From JAIRVZ01 sp031553755 (GTDB lineage: Bacteria > Bacteroidota > Bacteroidia > Bacteroidales > Azobacteroidaceae), in contig JAVBKZ010000081.1 of the NCBI GenBank assembly GCA_031553755.1, positions 1 through 39,628 on the forward strand: DNA of 39,628 bases, written 5' to 3'. Each line of letters opens with the position of its first letter. The first letter of the stretch is position 1. The notes under the pieces were generated by a model. That model was not told where the DNA came from and searched no databases. It saw only the letters and a program-made list of their open reading frames with translations. Both the position numbers and the translations under genes were made by a program. Shown here one piece after another: positions 17,781 to 26,411 of this stretch.

Positions 17781-18253
17781 TTCGCAACAAATAAAACCAA
17801 CAAACTGTATATACCTGCAAGTATATCATCCATCATAATCCCCCACCCCCCTTTTAATTTTTCCATTTTTCTCACGCCAAACGGCTTAATTATATCAAAT
17901 AATCTGAAAAGGACAAAAGCAGCCAACACATACCAAAAATATGTTCCATTTTCCAACTCCCCCTTATTGACAATAAGAAGAGGAATCCAAACTCCCACCA
18001 TCTCATCAACTACAATACGTGAAGGATCTTTTCCCCAAACCGGTTCCAAAACATTAGAAGACCAAATGCCCAGGATAGTAAACAAACAAATCAACAATAT
18101 TGTTATCGGGAATATATAAGTTGAAAATAAAAATAATAATATTACCCATATAATGGAAGCGACAAAAGCTCCTGCCGTTCCGGGAGCAAGAGGAGAAAAT
18201 CCAGATCCGAACCCTGTAGCTATAATAACATGAAAAACAGACACTCGCTTCAT
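17765..18253 (-). CDS. pgpA: PgpA-like lipid phosphatase, probable phosphatidylinositol-phosphate phosphatase
   Basis: A 162-residue inner-membrane enzyme of the phosphatidylglycerophosphatase A family. The key motifs are SPLAPGTAGAF near residue 20, DPSRIVVDEMVGVW in the middle (acidic metal-binding residues) and FDIIKPFGVRKMEKLKGGWG, followed by MMDDILAGIYS near the end. Four hydrophobic helices are visible. It heads the cluster: the next gene starts 16 bases before its stop. In this setting it probably removes the phosphate from phosphatidylinositol phosphate rather than, or in addition to, phosphatidylglycerophosphate. The family assignment is strong; the substrate is inferred from the gene order. 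Confidence 0.9.
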   Translation of the reverse strand: MKRVSVFHVIIATGFGSGFSPLAPGTAGAFVASIIWVILLFLFSTYIFPITILLICLFTILGIWSSNVLEPVWGKDPSRIVVDEMVGVWIPLLIVNKGELENGTYFWYVLAAFVLFRLFDIIKPFGVRKMEKLKGGWGIMMDDILAGIYSLLVLFVAKWLIG

Positions 18254-18446
18254 TTATACGCTTTTTAGTTATTTTTCTTATTTCAAAGGCGTGCAAAATT
18301 GCAAAAAAAAACAAGAACAACCAAATGTTTATCTTTTATTCAGGGCAAAAGGCCAAGACTACCAAAAAGGTGATAAAGTGATAAATCCGAAAAATTAATA
18401 CTACCCTATTATTTTTTTTACTAAATTTCGGCCAAATTCCGGATAA

Positions 18447-20486
18447 ATGGCTAAGAAAATATATAATATCCCGACTTATATTTACTTTGTAGTATTAGTA
18501 CTGCTTATTGTTTTTTTATTTCCAAAAGAAGGTAAATTCAGGTATTTATTTACTGAAGGCAAACCTTGGAGATATGGTTTATTAACTGCTCCTTTCGATT
18601 TTCCGATTTATAAATCTCAATCGGAATTAAAAAAAGAGCAAGACAGTATTCTTCTACAGTATCAACCCTATTTTTCATTAGAACAAGATGTTACAAAAAT
18701 CAAATTATCCGAATTTGAAAAAAAAGAACAAAACAGGATACTACATTTGAATTACGCATATACGAACTATTTAAAAAAAACACTCAACAATATCTATGCT
18801 GCCGGAATCATTTCCATATCAGATTATGAATTTCTGCAAAAGAATAACTTTTCAGGATTTATGGTCATCGAAGAAAATATCGCCATACAGCATGATATAA
18901 AAAACACGTTTACCACTCGTTCGGCCTATTCCTATATTTTGGATAACTGTCCGCCAAATTTAGATCCGGAAATTCTCCGTTCTCTTTCCTTGGATAATTA
19001 TTTATCCGAAAACTTAAAATACGACAGTGATATGTCGGATAAAGTAAAAAACGAACTTTTGTTACTAGTATCTCCCGCGGGTGGACTGATTCAGGCCGGA
19101 GAAAAAATTGTGGACAGAGGTGAAATTGTCGATAAAAAAACATTCGACATATTAAGTTCCTTACGACAAGTTACAGAAACGCGTTCAGGAACTGTGCAAA
19201 GACAAGGATGGCTGTTTGTAGGAGTTTTTATTCTTATCGTTATTTTCATGACTTATTTCTATCTGTATTTATATTATTTCAGAAAAGATATTTATAAAAA
19301 AAACAAAGATGTTTTCTTCTTATTTTCAATGATTGGCTTATTTGTCATTTTAACCGAAATATGTGTAAATTATCGGCTATTTAACGTATATATCATTCCT
19401 TATGCTATCATCCCGATAGTTATACGTACTTTTTTCGATTCACGGACAGCTCGTTCCGCCCACAATATTACAATAATAATATGTTCTTTGATGGTTCCTT
19501 TTCCATTCGAATTTATCATTTTGCAATTTTCCACAAGTTTAATTGTCGTTTATTCCCTAACCATGCTAACTAAACGGTCTCAGTTGATTAGTTGTTCGTT
19601 TCTCGTTTTACTTACTTACATAGTAATTTACTTAGGATTAACACTTTTTCAGGAAGGAGATATTTCAAAAATAAATTGGATGATGTTCGCGTATTTCGGC
19701 ATTAACTTTATTTTCTTAATGTTCGCATATTCCTTTATATATATTGTTGAACGTACTTTCGGATATATTTCGGGAGTAACATTGGTAGAATTATCCGACA
19801 TCAACTCTCCTATTCTAAGAAAATTATCTGAAATGGCGCCCGGAACATTCCAACATTCGCTTCAGGTTTCTATCCTGGGTTCTTCAGTTGCTAATAAAGT
19901 TGGAGCAAATCCCCTATTGATTCGTACGGGAGCATTATTCCATGATATAGGAAAAATTGAAAATCCTGCTTATTTTACTGAAAATCAAGTGGGAGAAAAC
20001 AATCCTCACAAACATATTCCTTATGTAAAAAGCGCGGAGATCATTATTAAGCATGTCACTGACGGAGAAAAGATTGCAAAAAAGAATAATCTTCCTGAAA
20101 TGTTGATTGATTTCATCAGAACCCATCACGGAAAGGGAATAACCAAATACTTTTATAATTCCTACAAAAATGAATTTCCCGATGTTCAAATAGATATTTC
20201 GAAATTCACTTATCCCGGTCCAAATCCACAAACAAAAGAGCAAGCTATTTTGATGATGGCCGATGCTGTCGAAGCAGCTTCACGCAGCTTGACAGATTAT
20301 ACAGAAGAATCTATCAGTGAATTAGTTAATAAAATTATTGATTCTCAAATAAAAGAAGGATTACTAAGCGAATCTCCCCTCACTTTTAAAAATATCGGAG
20401 ATATCAAAGCTATCCTTATTGAAAAATTGATTAATATGTTTCATTCAAGGATCGCGTATCCCGAATTGAAAGAAGAAAAAGGATAA
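18447..20486 (+). CDS. PgpH-type 7TM-HD phosphodiesterase (probable c-di-AMP hydrolase)
   Basis: A 679-residue membrane protein. One N-terminal helix is followed by an extracytoplasmic region (about 40-245, the 7TMR-HDED type) and seven hydrophobic helices (about 250-440). A cytosolic HD domain comes last, with His470 (TFQHSLQVS), His499-Asp500 (FHDIGKIEN) and a His pair at 560-561 (RTHHGKG). The family includes PgpH, which hydrolyses cyclic-di-AMP to pApA; that activity is assumed here by homology. It is divergent from the inositol-lipid cluster (about 190 bases between the starts) and ends only 3 bases from the converging EamA gene. The outer domain suggests that an envelope signal controls the enzyme. 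Confidence 0.92.
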   Translation: MAKKIYNIPTYIYFVVLVLLIVFLFPKEGKFRYLFTEGKPWRYGLLTAPFDFPIYKSQSELKKEQDSILLQYQPYFSLEQDVTKIKLSEFEKKEQNRILHLNYAYTNYLKKTLNNIYAAGIISISDYEFLQKNNFSGFMVIEENIAIQHDIKNTFTTRSAYSYILDNCPPNLDPEILRSLSLDNYLSENLKYDSDMSDKVKNELLLLVSPAGGLIQAGEKIVDRGEIVDKKTFDILSSLRQVTETRSGTVQRQGWLFVGVFILIVIFMTYFYLYLYYFRKDIYKKNKDVFFLFSMIGLFVILTEICVNYRLFNVYIIPYAIIPIVIRTFFDSRTARSAHNITIIICSLMVPFPFEFIILQFSTSLIVVYSLTMLTKRSQLISCSFLVLLTYIVIYLGLTLFQEGDISKINWMMFAYFGINFIFLMFAYSFIYIVERTFGYISGVTLVELSDINSPILRKLSEMAPGTFQHSLQVSILGSSVANKVGANPLLIRTGALFHDIGKIENPAYFTENQVGENNPHKHIPYVKSAEIIIKHVTDGEKIAKKNNLPEMLIDFIRTHHGKGITKYFYNSYKNEFPDVQIDISKFTYPGPNPQTKEQAILMMADAVEAASRSLTDYTEESISELVNKIIDSQIKEGLLSESPLTFKNIGDIKAILIEKLINMFHSRIAYPELKEEKG

Positions 20487-20489
20487 ATT

Positions 20490-21407
20490 TCATTTGACCG
20501 GATTTTCCATATCAGCCCTTGATTTACTGATTGTTACCAAATACACTCCAACAAAAATCATTATGGCGCATCCTATCTTCTGCCATGTAATAACATCTTG
20601 TCCGAGAATTGTTGCCGCCAATGACGCGATTATCGGTTGTACGTAGTTGTACATACTTACAGTAGTCGGACGAATACGTTTCAACGCCAACGGAATCATC
20701 AAATAAGTTATATAAGTTGCTCCAAACAAAATAAATATCAAACTCCATATTGTTTGTGATTCATAAGGAGATTGATAAGCAGGCGCTTCTAATAATGATT
20801 TGTATTCGAATGGCAATAAAATCAATGTAGAAAATAAAAACATCCATTTCATAATGGTTACGGAAGTATATTTCAAAGTCAACGGTTTGGCAATCGTAAG
20901 GTATATCGCATACATAAATCCACCCAAAACTATCAATAAATTTCCCGAAACACTGCTGACGCTTCCTCCCGCATGATTTCCCGAAAGAACAAGCAATATG
21001 GCTCCGGCCGCCCCAATCAAAACACCTCCGGCTTTTTTCAGTGTTATTGGTTCTTTCAGGAAAAAAAACGCCAAGACAATTACAAACATCGGACTGCATG
21101 TTGTCAATACCGACGCGTCGACAGGAGAAGTAGAACTAAGTCCTTTGATAAAAGCTCCTTGATTAAGAACGATTCCGGTAAGCGAACAAACAAAAAGCAT
21201 CCACATATCCTTTTTTTCCGGTTTTTCTTTGGGTAAGAAAATAGATGTAACCCAGAAAGCGATACAGGCAAACAAAATACGAGACAAAGTTAAACCTTCG
21301 GGAGATATTTTATCCGGGAGTATTGACTTGGAAATTACCATGTTAATTCCAAATAGAAAGCTTACTGTTCCGATAAGCAAATGTCCTTGCAGTTTTGTTT
21401 TATTCAC
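20490..21407 (-). CDS. EamA/DMT-family transporter
   Basis: An inner-membrane drug/metabolite transporter with about ten hydrophobic helices arranged as two EamA halves (about residues 8-140 and 155-295). Motifs such as PVDASVLTTCSPMFVIVLAF and TTVSMYNYVQPIIASLAA are typical. The substrate is unknown; amino acids and nucleosides are common in the family. The frame opens at a TTG (21446), but that codon overlaps the -7 promoter box for this gene (21444-21451), so it cannot be the start. The GTG at 21407 (MNKTKLQGHLLIGTV) is the best alternative and gives 305 residues. It converges on the HD gene and diverges from the asparaginase gene. Confidence 0.88.
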   Translation of the reverse strand: MNKTKLQGHLLIGTVSFLFGINMVISKSILPDKISPEGLTLSRILFACIAFWVTSIFLPKEKPEKKDMWMLFVCSLTGIVLNQGAFIKGLSSTSPVDASVLTTCSPMFVIVLAFFFLKEPITLKKAGGVLIGAAGAILLVLSGNHAGGSVSSVSGNLLIVLGGFMYAIYLTIAKPLTLKYTSVTIMKWMFLFSTLILLPFEYKSLLEAPAYQSPYESQTIWSLIFILFGATYITYLMIPLALKRIRPTTVSMYNYVQPIIASLAATILGQDVITWQKIGCAIMIFVGVYLVTISKSRADMENPVK

Positions 21408-21443
21408 CTTGTTTGTTAAATAAAAACCATCTTTAATTCGCTC

Positions 21444-21451
21444 CAAAGGTA
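21444..21451 (-). promoter_or_regulatory. -7 box of the EamA gene
   Basis: On the minus strand this reads TACCTTTG, matching TAnnTTTG. It excludes the upstream TTG as a start codon. It lies about 20 bases from the -7 box of the divergent asparaginase promoter, so the -33 region of each falls on or near the -7 box of the other. Confidence 0.6.
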
Positions 21452-21471
21452 ATATTATAATCGGAAATAAT

Positions 21472-21479
21472 TACCTTTG
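21472..21479 (+). promoter_or_regulatory. -7 box of the asparaginase gene
   Basis: TACCTTTG, an exact match to TAnnTTTG, ends 24 bases before the ATG at 21504. It is back to back with the same octamer on the other strand at 21444-21451. Confidence 0.65.
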
Positions 21480-21503
21480 CACATAAAGTTATAATAACAA
21501 AAA

Positions 21504-22541
21504 ATGATTGACAATAACGCTTCCGTTCTGCTTATATATACAGGAGGAACCATCGGAATGATAGAAAACCCCGAAACTGGGGCTTTGGAATCCTTCAATT
21601 TCAAACATCTCAAAGACAATGTTCCTGAACTGAAAAGATTCAAATTTACAATAGATACTATACAATTTGAACCGCCTATTGATTCGTCTGACATGGGACC
21701 GGAAGGTTGGAAAAAATTAGTACATATCATCCAAGATAATTACGAAAAATACGACGGTTTTGTTATCCTTCACGGAACCGACACGATGTCGTATTCGGCT
21801 TCCGCCTTAAGTTTTATGCTTGAAAATTTAGACAAACCGGTTATTCTGACTGGTTCGCAACTCCCGATAGGAAAAATGCGAACAGATGGAAAAGAAAATT
21901 TGATTACCGCCCTTGAAATTGCAGTCGATAAAGACAATCACGGAAGAGCGTTCGTTCCTGAAGTTTGCATATTTTTTCAAAATATTTTGATGAGAGGAAA
22001 CCGGACAACCAAAGTAAACGCGGAAAATTTCAAGGCGTTTCATTCCTATAATTATCCGGTATTGGCTGAAGCAGGAGTACATATCCGCTATGAACACCAT
22101 TTGATATATCGCCCGACATTAAGAAAACCTCCCCGTTTTCATTATTTATTGGATTTGAATGTAATGATATTGAAAATTTTTCCGGGTATTTCAAAAGAAG
22201 TGATTGAATCGGTGTTCAATATTCCCGGATTAAAAGGCATTGTACTCGAAACCTATGGTACAGGAAACGCACCTACGGGAAGTTGGTTTATTGACACAAT
22301 TAAAAAAGCTGTCGAAAAAGATATTATTATTATAAATACAACACAATGTCTTTCCGGAACCGTAGAACCGGAACGTTACCAAGCCGGAAAAGCATTGCAA
22401 GAAGCCGGAGTTATTTCGGGATACGACATCACAACCGAAGCCGCAGTTACTAAATTGATGTTTTTACTTGGACATGATTTGACTATCAAAGAAGTAAAAG
22501 ATCACTTAAGTTGTTCTTTAATAGGAGAAATCACAGTATAA
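21504..22541 (+). CDS. ansA: type I L-asparaginase
   Basis: Hydrolyses L-asparagine to aspartate and ammonia. The first catalytic motif is IYTGGTIGM (residues 11-19, nucleophile region Thr13/Thr16) and the second is LHGTDTMSYSASALS, carrying the conserved Thr-Asp pair. Other family blocks follow, such as PVILTGSQLPIG and VLETYGTGNAP. The absence of a signal peptide marks it as the cytosolic type I form, and 345 residues is the normal length. It is preceded by a good promoter and followed by the riboswitch leader of the cobalamin locus, so it appears to be a single-gene unit. Confidence 0.95.
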   Translation: MIDNNASVLLIYTGGTIGMIENPETGALESFNFKHLKDNVPELKRFKFTIDTIQFEPPIDSSDMGPEGWKKLVHIIQDNYEKYDGFVILHGTDTMSYSASALSFMLENLDKPVILTGSQLPIGKMRTDGKENLITALEIAVDKDNHGRAFVPEVCIFFQNILMRGNRTTKVNAENFKAFHSYNYPVLAEAGVHIRYEHHLIYRPTLRKPPRFHYLLDLNVMILKIFPGISKEVIESVFNIPGLKGIVLETYGTGNAPTGSWFIDTIKKAVEKDIIIINTTQCLSGTVEPERYQAGKALQEAGVISGYDITTEAAVTKLMFLLGHDLTIKEVKDHLSCSLIGEITV

Positions 22542-22639
22542 ATGTTATATCCGTGATTTTATCATCTTAATAAAATCGCCCAGTTATATTATTTTTCACA
22601 TTAGAGAAAACATAATATTGTTTTTCCAAAAATATACAT

Positions 22640-22647
22640 TACTTTTG
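22640..22647 (+). promoter_or_regulatory. promoter of the cobalamin riboswitch transcript
   Basis: TACTTTTG fits the TAnnTTTG -7 box. A TTG at 22618-22620 lies about 20 bases upstream, a good -33 spacing. Transcription would begin just before the riboswitch. Confidence 0.65.
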
Positions 22648-22654
22648 CAACGCA

Positions 22655-22900
22655 TTTGGTTTTTGTACATCATTCGATGTGCGAAATGAAAAGGGAATCA
22701 GGTGAAAATCCTGAACAGACCCGCTGCTGTAAGCTCTTTATAACGTTTGCACAATCTCAAGCCACTAAAGAATTGAGAATTGAGAATTGAGAATTGAGAA
22801 TGAAAAATTCGCAAGAAAATCATTTTCCACTCTCTACTCTCCATTCTCCACTAACTTTGGGAAGGCGTGCCAAACGGGAGTAAGTCAGAAGACCTGCCAA
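22655..22900 (+). promoter_or_regulatory. cobalamin (B12) riboswitch
   Basis: The conserved blocks appear in the right order: GGGAATCAGGTGAAAATCCT (22693-22712), then GACCCGCTGCTGTAA, AGCCACT (22760-22766), GGGAAGGC (22859-22866), and finally GTCAGAAGACCTGCC (22884-22898), the B12-box end. It is directly upstream of a TonB-dependent receptor gene, the classic setting for B12-repressed uptake. The variable arm between the AGCCACT and GGGAAGGC blocks is greatly lengthened by a repeat (22772-22850). Adenosylcobalamin or another cobalamin would be the ligand; the preferred form cannot be read from sequence. Confidence 0.93.
22772..22850 (+). repeat. heptamer repeat hairpin inserted in the riboswitch arm
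   Basis: Four tandem copies of ATTGAGA (22772-22799) run into GAATGAAAA. About 20 bases later an imperfect complement follows (22822-22850, TTTTCCACTCTCTACTCTCC and on). The arms pair over about 27 bases with a few mismatches and sit entirely in the variable arm of the riboswitch. The same sequence family occurs at 5376-5400 and 29878-29910. Confidence 0.75.
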
Positions 22901-22956
22901 ATAAGTTTAAGTTTAAAGCTTTCGAGGAATAGAGCTTGAGACAAACAAGGCAGGTT
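22891..22956 (+). promoter_or_regulatory. candidate riboswitch expression platform
   Basis: GACCTGCC at 22891-22898, the 3' end of the conserved riboswitch core, can pair with GGCAGGTT at 22949-22956 over eight bases (one G-U). Between them is a small AAGCT/AGCTT hairpin. An alternative helix of this kind that competes with the ligand-bound core would be a switch. No T-tract follows, so translational control is more likely than termination. Not tested. Confidence 0.4.
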
Positions 22957-23084
22957 GATTTATACAACAAGACAATTTCTGCAAGTTTATCCCAACATTA
23001 TTTTTTGAAATGAAGCAAAATTTATCTTAAAAGTCCTTGACATAAGATATTTCTTGTTTTATTTCTGATTTTCCCTCAATGAAA

Positions 23085-23111
23085 GCTGTTTGATTTTTTA
23101 ATTTAAACAGC
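23085..23111 (+). promoter_or_regulatory. hairpin five bases ahead of the btuB-like start
   Basis: GCTGTTT at 23085-23091 pairs with AAACAGC at 23105-23111, closing an AT-rich 13-base loop and ending five bases before the ATG at 23117. The position suggests it covers or presents the ribosome entry region. It could be the output stage of the upstream riboswitch; this is inference. Confidence 0.4.
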
Positions 23112-23116
23112 AGTAA

Positions 23117-25165
23117 ATGACTTGTTTTTACAAAACAGTACTTCTTAGTATTTTCGTGTCTTTGTGGCAGAATTCACATCCACAAAGCCAGTTAGATAGC
23201 ATCCAAAAACTACAGGAAGTTATTGTTACGGCACAATCCTATAAAGAGATAATCCCCTCTCAAACACTTTCGGGTAAAGAACTCGAAAGGCTCAATAGTC
23301 ATTCGGTAGCCGATGCCATCCGTTATTTTTCCGGCGTTCAAATTAAAGATTATGGCGGAATTGGCGGATTGAAAACAGTCGATGTCCGCAGCATGGGAAC
23401 CAACCATACCGGTGTATTTTATGATGGTATTCAAATTGTGAATGCACAAAACGGACAAGTTGACCTGGGTAAGTTTTCGATGGAAAACATAGAAGAAATA
23501 TCACTTTACAATGGACAAAAAAGTGATATTCTGCAATCTGCAAAAGATTACGCTTCAGCAGGAAGTATTTATATCCGTACTCGCCGTCCTCGTTTTCAAG
23601 CAAATCAAAAAACGAACCTCAAAGCTACTTTCAAAACCGGTTCTTTCGATTTGATAAATCCGGCTGTTTTATGGGAACAAAAAATCTCAGAAGAAATTAG
23701 TTATTCCTTCCATACAGAATACGTGACTTCTTCCGGTAAATATAAATTTCGATACAGGAAAGTCTTACCTGACGGGACAGTAGCTTGGGACACTACAGCT
23801 ATCCGACAAAATGGTGATATACAAGCTTACAGAATAGAAACAGGGTTGAACGGATTTACCGGACAACGGAAATGGAACGTCAAAGCATATTACTATGATT
23901 CGGAGCGGGGAATTCCCGGCGCCATCGTCAATAATGTATGGAAATTTTCGCAGCGTCAGTGGGATAAAAATTTCTTTGTGCAAGGTAATTTTCACGAACA
24001 GATTACCAATCGTTATGAAATTCTTATCAATGCAAAATATGGATACGATTACCTTCATTATCTCAATCCCGATACCACATTGATGTTGATTGACAATGAA
24101 TATAAGCAGCAAGAAGTCTATTGTTCCGTAGTCAATAAATATCAAATATTTCCGAGGTGGGATGCATCTTTTTCTTTTGATTATCAATGGAATATGTTGG
24201 ATGCGGACTTACGCGACTTTGTATATCCGAAACGTCATACTGTTTTAACTTCCCTAGCCACTGCTTTTGAATGGAATCGTTTGAAAGGACAAGCAAGCCT
24301 TCTCGGCACATTTGTTTTTGACAAAGTTACACGAGTGGAGCACCAATATATGGATGAAGAATTATTACCCGGAGTACAAACGGGAACTCCTGATGATAAA
24401 CAAGAATTAACTCCAGCCATCTTTCTTTCGTACAAACCGTTTGCCAAACATAATTTCAATTTGCGGGCATTTTATAAACGGATTTTTCGAATGCCAACGT
24501 TCAATGATTTGTATTACACCGAAATAGGCAATATTGCTTTAAAACCGGAATTCACCACACAATATAATGCAGGTTTTCAATATACAAAACTATTTACAAA
24601 AGGAATATTGAAGAATATTCGTTTTCAGACAGATGCATATTATATCAAGGTAAAAGACAAAATTATTTGTAATCTTAAAGGCAGTTCTTTATTCCGGGCT
24701 ATGACTTATAACCTCGGTTTTGTGGAAATAATGGGGACTGATATATCGGGAAAAGCGACTTGGAACTTTCCTTTGGAATTAGAAATAAATACCGGTTTAA
24801 CTTATACCTATCAACAAGCAAGGGATTTTTCAGAATCAGGAGAAATCACTTACAGAGGAAAAATCCCTTATATTCCTCTCCATAGCGGTTCTACAATTGT
24901 CGATTTAATGTATCAATCATGGAACTTAAATTACAGCTTTGTTTACATCGGTGAACGATATGATAATTCGGCAAATATCAAAGCCAACTATCTACAGCCT
25001 TGGTACACCCATGATTTAGCCTTCGGAAAAGAATTCAAATTCAAAAAATTAGATATGAAACTATCAGCAGAAGTCAATAATCTGGCAAATCAGTATTATG
25101 ATGTGGTTATCAATTATCCGATGCCCGGACGAAATTATAGGTTTGCATTAACATTTAAGATATGA
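23117..25165 (+). CDS. btuB: TonB-dependent outer-membrane cobalamin receptor (BtuB-like)
   Basis: A 682-residue outer-membrane receptor that would import cobalamin using TonB energy. It has a signal peptide, a TonB-box-like LQEVIVTAQ near residue 32, a plug domain (VADAIRYFSGVQIKDYGGIG, then VDVRSMGTNHTGVFYDGIQI) and a 22-strand barrel pattern to the end, with a terminal strand YRFALTFKI. It lacks the N-terminal carboxypeptidase-like extension of SusC-type receptors. The cobalamin riboswitch upstream and the BtuG-like lipoprotein immediately downstream support B12 as substrate. The inner-membrane BtuCDF transporter is not in the window and must be encoded elsewhere. Confidence 0.92.
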   Translation: MTCFYKTVLLSIFVSLWQNSHPQSQLDSIQKLQEVIVTAQSYKEIIPSQTLSGKELERLNSHSVADAIRYFSGVQIKDYGGIGGLKTVDVRSMGTNHTGVFYDGIQIVNAQNGQVDLGKFSMENIEEISLYNGQKSDILQSAKDYASAGSIYIRTRRPRFQANQKTNLKATFKTGSFDLINPAVLWEQKISEEISYSFHTEYVTSSGKYKFRYRKVLPDGTVAWDTTAIRQNGDIQAYRIETGLNGFTGQRKWNVKAYYYDSERGIPGAIVNNVWKFSQRQWDKNFFVQGNFHEQITNRYEILINAKYGYDYLHYLNPDTTLMLIDNEYKQQEVYCSVVNKYQIFPRWDASFSFDYQWNMLDADLRDFVYPKRHTVLTSLATAFEWNRLKGQASLLGTFVFDKVTRVEHQYMDEELLPGVQTGTPDDKQELTPAIFLSYKPFAKHNFNLRAFYKRIFRMPTFNDLYYTEIGNIALKPEFTTQYNAGFQYTKLFTKGILKNIRFQTDAYYIKVKDKIICNLKGSSLFRAMTYNLGFVEIMGTDISGKATWNFPLELEINTGLTYTYQQARDFSESGEITYRGKIPYIPLHSGSTIVDLMYQSWNLNYSFVYIGERYDNSANIKANYLQPWYTHDLAFGKEFKFKKLDMKLSAEVNNLANQYYDVVINYPMPGRNYRFALTFKI

Positions 25166-25231
25166 ATAATAGGAAGTTATACGGAGTTAAACGAAGTTAG
25201 AGGAATATTTAACTTGTCAACTAATTTATGT

Positions 25232-26374
25232 ATGAGAAAAAAAATTATTTGGATATTACTTGCTGCGACAATTGCAACGCATTTTTCTTGTAGGGACGAA
25301 AACGAAATATTTGAACCGGAAGTAGAGCCGGTAACAAATCCTGAATCGAAAACCATTATCAAAGGTTTTTATTTGCTTAATGAAGGAAACATGGGCAGTA
25401 ATAAATCCACGCTCGATTATTATGATTACGAAACGGGAGAATATCATCGGAACATATTTGCTGCGGCTAATCCTACGGTTGTGAAAGAAATGGGCGATGT
25501 CGGAAACGATATCAAAATATACGGAAGCAAGCTGTATGCCGTAATTAACTGTTCCAACAAAATCGATGTAATGGATAAATATACAGCAAAAAAGACAGGA
25601 CAAATCGACATTCCCAACTGCCGTTACATTCGTTTTCATCAAGGATATGCCTATGTTACTTCGTATGCCGGTCCGGTAGAATTGAATCCGGATTATGAAC
25701 AATTGGGCTATGTTGCTAAAGTCGATACCGCAACGCTACAAGTGGTAGACCGTTGTTTGGTCGGTTTTCAACCCGATGAATTGGAAATTGTAGACAATAA
25801 AATTTATGTGGCAAATTCGGGTGGATACATGTTTCCTAATTACGAAAATACGGTTTCGGTTATCGATATCGCTACATTTAAAGAAACAAAACGAATTGAA
25901 GTACAGGTAAATCTGCATCGTTTACGTGCAGATAAACACGGTAATCTTTGGGTAAGTTCCCGTGGTGATTACTATTATATTCCTTCGCGCTTGTTTTGCA
26001 TTGATACACAAACAGATAAAGTAACAGATAAAATGGATATTGCAGTTTCCAATTTCCATTTAGATGGAGATTCACTTTATATCTACAGTACGGAATGGAG
26101 CTATATAAACATGAATAATGTGGTAACTTACAGTATCGTAGATGTCGTGAAAAAACAGGTGATTACTAAAAATTTTATTACTGACGGTACCGAGCAGAAA
26201 ATCAAAATTCCTTACGGAATTATGGTGCATCCGGTTACTAAAGATATTTACGTGACCGATGCTAAAAATTATGTTTCGCCCGGAACACTTTATTGCTTTG
26301 ATAAAAACGGTAAGCAAAAATGGAACGTGCGTACCGGTGATATTCCTGCGCATATTGTATTTCTGGAAGAATAA
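25232..26374 (+). CDS. BtuG-like surface lipoprotein (DUF5074/YncE-type beta-propeller)
   Basis: A lipoprotein with signal peptide and lipobox HFSC (Cys20 from the ATG), followed directly by RDENEIFE, an acidic stretch like the surface-export signals of Bacteroidetes lipoproteins. The mature part consists of repeated four-stranded blades with YVTSY, VANSGGYM and VSVIDIATFKETKRIEV type segments, as in YncE/DUF5074 seven-bladed propellers. In Bacteroides, BtuG proteins of this type bind B12 very tightly and cap a BtuB receptor. Its place right after a riboswitch-controlled BtuB-like gene supports that role. The frame opens at a TTG (25214), but ATG at 25232 gives the clean signal peptide. Confidence 0.88.
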   Translation: MRKKIIWILLAATIATHFSCRDENEIFEPEVEPVTNPESKTIIKGFYLLNEGNMGSNKSTLDYYDYETGEYHRNIFAAANPTVVKEMGDVGNDIKIYGSKLYAVINCSNKIDVMDKYTAKKTGQIDIPNCRYIRFHQGYAYVTSYAGPVELNPDYEQLGYVAKVDTATLQVVDRCLVGFQPDELEIVDNKIYVANSGGYMFPNYENTVSVIDIATFKETKRIEVQVNLHRLRADKHGNLWVSSRGDYYYIPSRLFCIDTQTDKVTDKMDIAVSNFHLDGDSLYIYSTEWSYINMNNVVTYSIVDVVKKQVITKNFITDGTEQKIKIPYGIMVHPVTKDIYVTDAKNYVSPGTLYCFDKNGKQKWNVRTGDIPAHIVFLEE

Positions 26375-26411
26375 ATGAAAAAAGCGAATATGCAATTGAA
26401 TTTGTGTATTT

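Noticed and set aside
20490..21446. TTG 21446 as the start of the EamA transporter
   Set aside because: The codon overlaps the TACCTTTG promoter box, so it would not be transcribed.
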